Source: Lingula anatina (Eukaryota > Brachiopoda > Lingulata > Lingulida > Lingulidae). Taken from it: a stretch of DNA of 27,442 nt. Positions 18,950 to 27,442 of this stretch are shown here, in pieces; within the stretch, counting starts at the first letter, position 1; every line of letters begins with the position of its first letter. Below the pieces are notes generated by a model. It did no database searches. It was not told the origin of the DNA and saw nothing but the letters and a program-made list of their open reading frames with translations. The stretch is taken from positions 126,001-153,442 of the forward strand of contig NW_019775893.1 in NCBI RefSeq assembly GCF_001039355.2, in the 5' to 3' direction. The translations under genes were made by a program, and so were the position numbers.

Positions 18950-21080
18950 TTTTGTCTCTCAGTAATTGTTAAGAATCATGGGAATTAATTCAGTAAATTA
19001 AATTTTCAAATTAACGCGATGTTATATTGGGGAATGCATAGTTGTGAGAAATCGTTTGTAAAAATAACTAGCTATTAACGAACGTTATTCTAGAATGGTA
19101 AATACACTTTTTCAAAAATTCTCTAACAAAATAAATAATCATTAAAAAACCTAAACAAAGTAAAATTGTCAGCCCTGGGAAAAATCCGAGGGAAAGATCA
19201 TGATATTTCTTACATGCCCAACATCCATTTTCTGTAAAGAAAATATTGCACATATGTAATAACTACTTTGCAATTTTCCTAACATACATTGGTGTCAGAT
19301 ACGAGAAAATACACATTTGGCAGATACCTATACAGCAAAAGCTGCAGATTGTCAAAGAACAGCCTAATAGGGGGAAATATAACAAATTCCAGTCACATGA
19401 ACGTCCTCTTTACCTATACACAGAACCTACATGTACATTTTTTCAACAAATTAATTAAACAAACACCGGTTATATTTTAAGTTCAACGTTCTACGAACTA
19501 AATTCTACTTCAGAAAATTATTCATATTATTCTTACATATCAAATATCAATATCAGATAACATTACTGAGAAACTAGATTATGTGAGTACTACACTAATA
19601 CGCTACACTTATACAACTAAATAGCAGAAAGCGGTTCGTAAAATGACATTCATTTTTTAACAAGACAGCAAATATGCGAATTTGAGGAAGAGATTTAGTG
19701 CTCCACGCGACAGTAAGTATTCAGATGATTCTATCTGAGCATTGAAAATACGTTAAAGGTGCATTAACAGCATTGGACCTTTATATAGCAAACATTTCCC
19801 TGGTAATCTTGACACGTGTGCCGTTATCAACACGGTATACTGCAGGTAAAACAATTCACAGTATCACGATCTTTGTAGTTTGAGATTCAAGTTTCTAGAC
19901 GGCAGTCATTCTCTTCATAAAAATTGAATGAATTTTACACTTGCCAGAAATTAAGAATTCGCAACCGGACGAACAGACCGTAGCTTTCTAAACAGTTTTA
20001 GGTAGAAATCAAATTGGTGGTTAATGTATATTGGTGATAATTTTGATTTGGGCCTTAAACGACAGAAAGGTTTTGAATATTTTGCGAATTTAATTGGCAT
20101 TTACAGAGCTAAACATCAAGTTACTTGCTGTCTTGCTGAAAAATACCACAAATAGTACCATTTCACAAATGTCACGGCTGCAAACTTGAAATTATCGTAA
20201 GTATAGAAGGTTTCACGGCACAGTAGATTATTAAAATAAAGCAAGCAAGTGTTTGTAGCTGGTTACCAAGCATTCCTAAACATGACCTATTTCAAATGCT
20301 TTTTTTGTAAAAGATTTCAAAGTTCGTGATGTCAATTTGATTACAAACCATGTGAAAATACCACTGGACTGTTTTTTCATGAGCAGCGTCATATTAAAAA
20401 TGATCATCAATCGAATATCCGTTTCAAACAGCATATCGTGCTTTCAGTTTGACCCTGTGAACGCCTTGCTCTTGCAATCCGTCAGGCAGAAATCACTAGA
20501 ATGGCCACTTTTAAGCAGGCGTAAAGAATACTTTCACAAATCACCACTTTCTGCTATTTTAAAGAATACCAAGAACAGAAGAATACTTCAAATACTAAGA
20601 TGGCGAGCTTATAAGTATTATTAGATGTAGAATATGTTAAAAGGCACAAGGACCGCATATCTCCCTCAATCAACATATAGCACGTCTTGTAACTGATAAC
20701 AACGCAGTCTTAAATATGTCCCTGTTTCCAATATTTAATTTTTAATAGGATGAAAATTACCATTGGACTTATGTATTTTAAATGAACAGTTCTAATATTT
20801 ACAGTCGGTATCAATGAAAAGTATCGAAAATATGATCATAATCCGTCTCAAAAAGCATTCTATCTATTTATTCGTCGCCGATGCATTGTCAAGAAGAAAT
20901 ACATTTTAGTCTTCAACTTGGAGGAAATGGAAGTAAGTTACATTACCTATATTACGTTCGACTACGAAGCACTCACTAAATATCAATATGCCAATGCCTA
21001 CATGTGAAGGATTTTCATGGGCCATTTCACAGAATTTCCCCCTTCTTTGTCCTATTTCTCGTGTAACATTTTTCTGCCAT
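18950..21080. other. No supportable gene
   Basis: AT-rich sequence. The 19068-19253 minus frame contains one hydrophobic stretch and the 20337-20624 plus frame has 95 codons, but neither shows a domain, convincing splice sites or coding composition. Confidence 0.4.
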
Positions 21081-21110
21081 TACTACTACTACTACTACTA
21101 CTGCTACTGC
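21081..21110 (+). repeat. (TAC)n microsatellite
   Basis: Repeated TAC/ACT units, interrupted near the end by GCT units. Confidence 0.9.
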
Positions 21111-21880
21111 TGATATTTCGACGAACCAAATTCAAAATACAGAACATTATATATTTAGAAGAAGTTATGGAGGAAGGAAATATTGTGGAATGACCAATAC
21201 CAGTTTAAAGCATGCAAGTGTCAAACTGCACTAAAAACTACTCACAAATAAGCTTTCACAAAATGCCTAATATATCTTATAACTTGATCTTGAATCGGTT
21301 GAAACTAAAATATCGGTATACTTAATATCCAGACGGCCTTGCATCAAGCCCCTGCTCACTAAAAGTTGAAGAAGTGACATCTCTTTCTTGACGAGAGATT
21401 CAATACCATTCATGGGGGGCGGGGGCGGGCAGGATGAAGTGGGGGACGTTAATCTTTTATTCAACACTCACCATTATCTGACGAATGAAACTTACGATTA
21501 TATTTTACAATATCAGAAATACATAAGACGAACAAGTGTTCAAAATGTTTCAATATATATATACCAGAAAAAATATATCCCAGCCCTGTACCCACCCCAA
21601 AATAAAAGTACATTATGTAGGTCACCGGTCACTGGTCCACTGAATGATTTTATCTGAGCAGTTTTTGCCATGTTTGACCAACCAGACCTCACCAAAGCGC
21701 CATTTGAAAGAAAAACAGAAATAGGCGTCTCTGCCCACCATTGAAATATTGTTTTATATCTTTAATTTTAGGGACCTGAAATGACCAGATAATTTTTTGT
21801 GAATGAACAATATTTCAACCTTATTACTGGATAGTGATGAATGAACTTCGATGCATGGACTTCGCGCATATACATCTATA
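21111..21880. other. No supportable gene; G-rich patch
   Basis: A G-rich patch (about 21413-21446) with runs of 4-6 G separated by short spacers is capable of G-quadruplex formation on the plus strand. Frames crossing it owe their proline or glycine runs to this. Nothing else is seen. Confidence 0.35.
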
Positions 21881-21927
21881 CTCCTCTCTCTCTCTGTGTG
21901 AGCGCGCGCGAGCGTGCGGGCGCGCTC
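21881..21927 (+). repeat. Compound (TC)n-(TG)n-(CG)n simple repeat
   Basis: A CT-repeat grades into TGTGTG and then alternating GC-rich purine/pyrimidine blocks (AGCGCGCGCG, CGGGCGCGCT). The alternating part could adopt Z-DNA under supercoiling. CpG density is far above the surroundings. Confidence 0.85.
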
Positions 21928-22086
21928 AGTAATATGCCACAAGTCGTTTAGTTACACTAAACCATCTTTTACTTTTTTTTTCATTTTCATAACGTTAGAC
22001 TACTCTGCTTTTGTAAATATCGTTTCGTTTTTGTCAGATCCATCGACGGTGACAGGCGGGCGTGCATCTAGGTAATTGGATGTTCC

Positions 22087-22392
22087 TTTTTCAATCTGAT
22101 AGTTCTCCTAAAGTGACGAATAGAGCACGGTTTAATTTTTTTCGTTATACACAATTATTTCATAATACATGTAGAATTGCGGTCGAAACGTCAATGTCCG
22201 CATCGCGCTCATACGCCTTCAAAGAACCAATGGCGATGTTGCTTTTTCAATCTGATAGTTATCTTAAAGTGACGAATAGAGCACGCTTTAATTTTTCTCA
22301 TTATACACAATTATTTCATAATACATGTAGCATTGGGGTCGAAACGTCAATGTCCGCGTCGCGCTCATACGCCTTGAAAGAACCAGTGGTGA
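22087..22392 (+). repeat. Two-copy 156-bp tandem duplication, frame preserving
   Basis: Copy 1 (22087-22242) and copy 2 (22243 to about 22392) both begin TTTTTCAATCTGATAGTT and share GTGACGAATAGAGCACG, ACACAATTATTTCATAATAC and GAAACGTCAATGTCCG, with roughly a dozen differences. Because 156 is a multiple of three, one plus frame stays open across both copies (22062-22442, 126 codons), giving peptide repeats with VTNRARFNF and VETSMSASRSYA. No domain, splice site or coding bias supports a gene, so I list it as a repeat. The GTCGAAACGTCAATGTCCGC part is GC-rich and could hold regulatory sites. Confidence 0.85.
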
Positions 22393-23436
22393 TTGGGTTT
22401 TATGCACAGCAAATGTCTTTCATTGCCAGATTTACACACTAGTATTTTGTTATCAAACGTCTCAGATAAACAGACAAGTACCCTAGGTATCGTGTATATT
22501 GACAGCAGCCCCCTATGAACTATCCTTCACGGTGAAATGTTAAAGCTCGGCGTTCAGGCTTCTTGTCAGGGTACGTTCGGCGCTGCAGTGTTATATTTTT
22601 CTGTTTTTTTTTCTACTAAGAGGATAGCACAGCACCAACAGATATTCTGAAAATAGACGTTCGTAAGACAGGCGCTCTATTAATATCAGTGTTGCGTTTC
22701 AAGAGTTTGGTTTAAATATTACATGTAACTAACAAAATACATTTTCAAAGTCACTGTTTAATTCATGTATAATTATGTATACATTTACTAAATATATCTA
22801 AAAATGTCTCACACGCAAATGAGGGCGTCAATAAAAACGAATATTACAGTATGGGTTTTCTTTCTAATATTTAAGTTTTCAAACAGTGTGGCGTTTTTGC
22901 TTGCAAGGCCATAGGCTGATAAAATGCTTGTGGGAGGGGTGAACAGTCGTTCGTTTAACTTTTTAGGCCTACAAAAGTTGCAGCTTATTTAGAGGCCTAT
23001 CTCCCGTGGTTTCTACCTTGACGTGGTCTTTTGGACTGGTAGAAAGGCACAAGTCAACACTATTAAGATCCCAAATGAGTATTTTTCAAAATGTACTTGG
23101 ACAATTTGACACAACTTACTTCCTAATTAATTGACGAGATAATAATAATAATAATAACAAACTTCAGACATCACCCATGGCCTGGGTTTTGATGTTAAGT
23201 CAAATACCATTCTATCCACTTTAAAATCTATAATATACAAGTAATACTGCTGCATAATCGATGTATGGCAATACTGATAATATAAGGTTCTCATTGCAGT
23301 GTATTATTTATATAAAACGAAATATCTAACATTAATCTATATAAGGGATTTCCCACAAAAGTGAAAAGTGATCTTCAATTAGCAAACAAGATCCATTAAG
23401 GGCTATTCTCAATCACTATAACTTTAATACTCTTGC
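22393..23436. other. No gene seen; downstream flank of zinc-finger gene
   Basis: The sequence after the stop of the minus-strand zinc-finger gene should include its 3' UTR. No canonical AATAAA was clear close to the stop. A short ATA microsatellite is at about 23140-23157. An inverted TTTCTACC / GGTAGAAA pair lies at about 23010-23046. Confidence 0.4.
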
Positions 23437-26400
23437 TTAAAAATGGACATTTTCATTGTCCACTCCAGAATGAGCTAATTGATGCTGTTTGCAGGTTTCT
23501 CTGTAGATAAATGTTTTCTCACAAAACCTGCAGGAGTATGGTCTCTCCCCCCTGTGAAGTCTCTCGTGACCAATACAGATAGCTTTTTCCATAAAAATCT
23601 TTTCACAATACTGGCATTTATAAGATTTGTGCCCAATGTGAATCCTCTTGTGGCGAATAAGTTCTTTCTTCTCGGCAAATCTTCTGAAGCAAAACTGACA
23701 TTTCTGAGGCTTTTCAGATCCAAGTCCATGCTGCCGTTGGTGTGCATTCTTTCCCAAGGAGCTGATAAATTTCTTGCCGCAGTGCCGGCACTGGTACATG
23801 TATGGATCTTCTCCAGTGTGTGTCCTTTCATGTTCACTGTAGATATTGTATCTAGAATATCTCTCCCCATAGTGCTGGCACTTCAATGTGTTTTTCCCTT
23901 TATGTTCCGATTCATGAGTTTTCCAACTGGCTTTGTGTGGGAATGTTCTGTCACAGTACATGCAGTGATATCTGTAACTCAAGTGAATTTCTTCATGTCT
24001 TTTATAACGATCTGGAGACCAAAACTGCATAGGGCAATAGGAACAGATATAGAGAGTTCTTGGAGCATCACCTGCACATATAATTGTGTTGTTGGCATGA
24101 GTTTTATGATTATCCAACAGTGGCTTTCTTGGACTAATTTGAGCACTAACAGGATCCTTTTCTAAATTGGTGACATTCTGAGAATTTAATTTTTCTGTGA
24201 TTGTTGATCCTGGGTTATCTGGAGTGAAAACAGAGTTCATAGATACTTTTAAATCTTGGCTTGTTTTGTCATTACCCTGGTGCATTTCATCCTTCACCTC
24301 TTGTTTAATGTGTTTTATGGAAATGTTAGAAAAATTCTCATTACCATCAAAAATGGTGTACAGGCCTTTGGTGTCCTGATTGTCTAGGCTATGAAAATTT
24401 CCCTCAACTGATATGTGCTGCTTACTGGTAACAGAACTATTTTTGTGGTCATTTGAAATTACATTAGGCCTGTACTGCCATCTTGTGTCCTGGATAACTC
24501 CATCAGTCTTGTCTGGCTTAGGCTGCCATCTGGTGTCCTGGATAACTCCATCAGTCTTGTCTGGCTTAGGCTGCCATCTGGTGTCCTGGAGAACTCCATA
24601 AGTCTGGTCTGTCTTAGGCTGCCATCTGGTGTCCTGGAGAACTCCATCAGACTGGTCTGGCTTAGGCTGCCATCTGGTGTCCTGGATAACTCCATCAGTC
24701 TGGTTTGGCTCAGGCTGTGTTCTGATGTCAGAAATGTGAAAACTAACGGGATAATCATCCGACTCATGCTGCCCTCTGGTGTTGGCAATGTCTGGACCAA
24801 TGGAAACGTGTTGAACTGACTCATGCTGCTTTTCTGTGTCCAACCTTACAAAAATAAATAAATGAATAAAGATAACTGCTGAAAAAATAATAGAAATGAA
24901 TAAAGTCACTTAATAGCATTACTATGCTGTGTATTGTTGGGTTGCTGTAATGACAAATCTGAAACAATTTAATAAATAATGTTGTGGAGTATGAGTATGT
25001 TGTGCTATGCAGTTCTGGACTTCCAATACAAAATGAATAAGAAAAATGCCCTTACAGAAATGGACTGAAGTCTTCATAGCCATCATCATTTCCAAGTATT
25101 TTTTTCATACATGGTTTAGAAAGAAGATCATTGTATTCGTAATATCTAAAAAGATAAGGAAGAAATACTGTTAAGCGACAAGTTAAGGGTAACAAAAATG
25201 AAAAAGAAAAAAAAAAAAAAACTCATAGAAATTATAAATTATACATCATCCACACACAAACTAAGTCCACATGCCAGAACTGCCACCAAGACCTGCAACA
25301 TCCTCCAACCTTGAGTGACATATAGTGGAGGTCATGTGATCAAGGCTCTTTGGGGAACTGTTGAAATAATGCAGTATGGGTAGAAAAGATGTTGTCTCTT
25401 TAAAAACAAGTTTCTTTTTTATTTACATGTAATTTGTAGATGTATATTAAAGATGGCCGACTACTCACATGTCTATCAGCAGCTTTGCCAGCCTTTCACT
25501 GGTGCCATATTGTAGTTCGTCTTTTAAAATTTTCCATCTCCCTGTTTGTTGTCCAATATTAATAAAATTAGGAGGTAAAACAAGTTGAAGAACATCATCA
25601 TGGTGGTTGTTTCTTCCCATTCTCTTTTTTTCTTCTCTAAGTTCTCTGTCCAGGTCTAGGCTCCAAGGATGCTGGGGGAAATACTTGCTGCCTTCCTTGA
25701 AACTGGTTTGCCTTTTGGGTAAATATTGCCCATTGTTTGGCTTGATATGTTTTGATTGCCACACTTATTTGAAGGACCAAAAAGAGAAAAGATCTGAGTC
25801 AGAAAATATTCCAGATATAATAATATTTATCACAAATAACAGATATGAAAAAAAAAAAACACTTTTAAGAATCCGAGTTGACATTAATAATTTATCTTTT
25901 TGCAACTGTGTAAATGCATGGGATTTACCCACCAAAATGAATTTCTCTTGGGGGAAAATGCTATTTTCCCTACTCACATATCATTGCTCAACCTTTCCCT
26001 TGTATTAGACTTTTTCTTCAATTTTTTTATTTTTAAATAAGTTTTATATAGTTGACGCATGCTTTAGATGGCCTTAACTGGGTTTGGCACATATTTAAAT
26101 TCATAACACAAAAAATGACAGTGTTTTGTCCCTGTGCCGTGACATTGTGAGTCTTAATAGTTCCAGACTAGGCTTTTATTTAATGGGATTTATCATCTTT
26201 CTGATCTGAATTAGAAAAATTTTTAATAAAAATTAAAACTTTTCAGAATACAAAAATGGCTGTGTTGAATTTTCAAACACATGGAGATAACTTTAAAATA
26301 TCACTTCAAGGTAACAATAAACTATAATAAGAAAATTTAAACATGATAATGTGTATTAACTACTCACCACCTTGAATATGACTGTCCTCAGACACAGACT

Positions 26401-27255
26401 GTGACATGCTTCGTAAACTACTTAGTGGTATTTCATCTTCACTATCACTGCTAGATACCACTTGTTTCCTTCTACTACCTAATATGTAAAATAACAGCCT
26501 TCCATGATGATTGACAGAATTAGTTTGTTTACAATATTGCTGATTTTTCATCAGATTTTTCATGGTTCCAAGGAATTGAACTTACTGAAGTTTTAGCGAT
26601 ATATAGTTATCACTTGGAACGCAATCAGAACAGATGGTCTGTCAACTAGCTGATCTGAAGACTAAATATGGCAGACCCCACTCAAAAAGTAATGATGTTA
26701 TTTACCGAATGGTCTCCCTGCCTCCACACATACCGTTGCTGCAGAGGCCTAGCAAATAAGCCTTGTAGCTGAGATTAAATGCATTTAACTGCACATCTGC
26801 AGATCATCTGTCTGATTGTACTCTTACTTATAAACAAAAATTATTTATATAACTGACAATAACCAAGTGAAATAACAAATATTGCAATGAGTGAATAATG
26901 TGAATGTAAACTTATGTGACAAACTGGATACTCACCATTTTGTTGATGAACTTCTGGGTTTATAGAGGGCACACTTATCAACTTGCTTAAGGGAATGTCA
27001 TCCTCTGAATCACATCTCCTGGCCTTCACTGATAAGAAATGTACAGATATAACAACTGAATCACACAGTTAATATGCAAGGAATATTACTATTTACCACA
27101 TTAAGTTTCTTTAGTAGCATTCAAAAATAAAAGACACTGGTAACTAAGCACTGCATACTAGGTTGAATTAAAAATAAAAAATTTGAAATACCATATTTCT
27201 TTGCTCCTGCCTTCTTGGCAATATAACCAATCTTCTTTCTCTTTTTATTTGGCAT
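23437..27255 (-). CDS. Six-exon C2H2 zinc-finger protein, 686 residues
   Basis: Probable nuclear DNA-binding protein. Exons (minus): 27255-27192, 27028-26936, 26478-26368, 25763-25469, 25145-25056, 24844-23437. All introns are GT-AG. Phases fit (1,1,1,2,2), and the total of 2061 nt is 686 codons plus TAA. Residues 1-21 start MPNKKRKKIGYIAKK, a likely nuclear signal. Exons 2 and 3 each carry an acidic CK2-like motif (SEDDIPLSKL, SEDEIPLSSL). Exons 4-5 (about residues 90-217) have a charged helix and an unassigned region with NFINIGQQTGRWKILKDEL. Exon 6 starts with 16-residue tandem repeats. Seven C2H2 fingers follow, from about residue 485 to 676; finger 3 has CQHY where C-x2-C is expected. 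The start is chosen as the only in-frame ATG with a basic N-terminus. An acceptor-like ACTCAG just before it leaves room for 5' UTR exons. No KRAB, BTB or ZAD domain is recognised, so the target and partner are unknown. Confidence 0.88.
23460..24050 (-). other. C2H2 zinc-finger array, seven fingers (one degenerate)
   Basis: Within exon 6. Fingers 1, 2 and 4-7 follow C-x2-C-x12-H-x3-H exactly; the first begins CSYCPMQF (Cys codon 24045-24043). Finger 3 reads CQHYGERY: a Tyr codon TAT stands where a Cys codon TGT is expected, a one-base difference. Linkers are mostly not canonical TGEKP; the closest are HTGEDPYMY and HRGERPY. This suggests a diverged, non-KZFP-like array. The protein ends 10 residues after the last His. 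Confidence 0.92.
24475..24714 (-). repeat. Coding minisatellite, five 48-bp units
   Basis: Units at 24475-24522, 24523-24570, 24571-24618, 24619-24666 and 24667-24714 encode 16-residue repeats of the form DTRWQPKPDKTDGVIQ. Two neighbouring units (24475 and 24523) differ at a single base, indicating recent expansion. Two older, longer units (19 residues, starting DTEKQHES and NTRGQHES) precede them in the protein, up to about 24840. Because 48 is a multiple of three, antisense and shifted frames also stay open; these are shadows. Confidence 0.95.
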
Positions 27256-27343
27256 CTGAGTAATGATAAATGTATGATATTAAATCAAGGATTCTAACAT
27301 TTGCAGCCACAGACATCAAATAAAACCAATACTTTTCTCAGGG

Positions 27344-27442
27344 CAGGGCTAGACACTAACTTTTATGTAACATAAATTTGACCTGGCCGATTTTCAATCT
27401 AACCTGTCCAACAAAACCAATAATTTTTTTCTATTCATACCA
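27344..27442. mobile_element. Probable hAT-type transposon end, cut by window edge
   Basis: The sequence starts CAGGGCTAGACACTAACTTT and continues with ATTTGACCTGGCC and CTAACCTGTCC. The CAGGGCT-x-GA-x-x-x-TAAC start resembles a widespread animal hAT terminal repeat (family knowledge). The other end is outside the window, so the target duplication cannot be tested. It lies about 90 bp upstream of the zinc-finger start codon and could affect the promoter or 5' UTR. Confidence 0.45.

Noticed and set aside
19068-19253. Small membrane protein on the minus strand
   Set aside because: A single hydrophobic stretch in AT-rich DNA, with no supporting context or composition shift.
23479-24165. 228-codon plus-strand frame
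   Set aside because: It is antisense to the zinc-finger array; C2H2 repeats often leave the opposite strand open.
24459-24824. 121-codon minus-strand frame with an SRTPDGSLSQTRLMEL repeat
   Set aside because: It is a shifted reading of the 48-bp minisatellite; the DTRWQPKPD frame is the one joined to the zinc fingers and spliced exons.
24845-24909. N-terminal MTLFISIIFSAVIF extension of the zinc-finger exon, looking like a signal or membrane segment
   Set aside because: This is intron sequence (pyrimidine-rich acceptor tract on the minus strand); the exon starts at 24844 and joins in frame to exon 5.

Overview
The window looks like a gene-poor, AT-rich piece of an invertebrate nuclear genome, probably lophotrochozoan and perhaps molluscan. 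The signs are GT-AG introns, metazoan-type C2H2 zinc fingers, many decayed transposons of mixed class (LINE, hAT, pogo/Tigger, a Myb-carrying DNA element, MITEs, tRNA-derived SINEs), trinucleotide microsatellites and one assembly gap. Nothing prokaryotic is visible. The phylum is inferred from sequence texture, not from a diagnostic gene.

Layout. 1-690 (-): internally deleted LINE reverse transcriptase. 908-2982: DNA transposon with about 44-bp terminal inverted repeats, a remnant Myb/SANT-like reading frame on the minus strand, and a 920-N gap flanked by two identical 343-bp copies, most likely an unmerged contig overlap. 3098-3385 (-): hAT transposase C-terminal fragment. 4599-4664: 66-nt near-perfect palindrome. 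5340-5910: unexplained, more complex block. 7472-9922 (-): broken pogo/Tigger-like DDE transposase with a C-terminal PHD-type finger, split by a 169-bp hAT-like MITE with a 5-bp target duplication. 12686-13400 (+): decayed LINE. 14364-14660: long poly(T) followed by a broken coding-like block. 15511-15720 (+): probable terminal exon of an unidentified gene with a poly(A) signal. 18098-18480 (-): three tRNA-like modules. 18812-18949: small MITE. 22087-22392: 156-bp tandem duplication. 23437-27255 (-): the one intact host gene. 27344-27442: probable hAT end running off the window. The long stretches between these are AT-rich and show no supportable gene.

The best-supported gene is a six-exon C2H2 zinc-finger protein on the minus strand. 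All five introns have GT-AG ends and compatible phases, and the exons join into 686 codons plus a stop. It has a basic start (possible nuclear signal), two acidic serine-rich exons that look like duplicates, an unassigned middle region, an expanding 16-residue tandem repeat and seven C-terminal fingers, one of which has lost a zinc-binding cysteine.

I found no convincing new multi-gene system. The items most worth a second look are the coding minisatellite in the zinc-finger gene, the hidden Myb-type element around the gap, the MITE nested in the transposase, and the SINE-like tRNA array.
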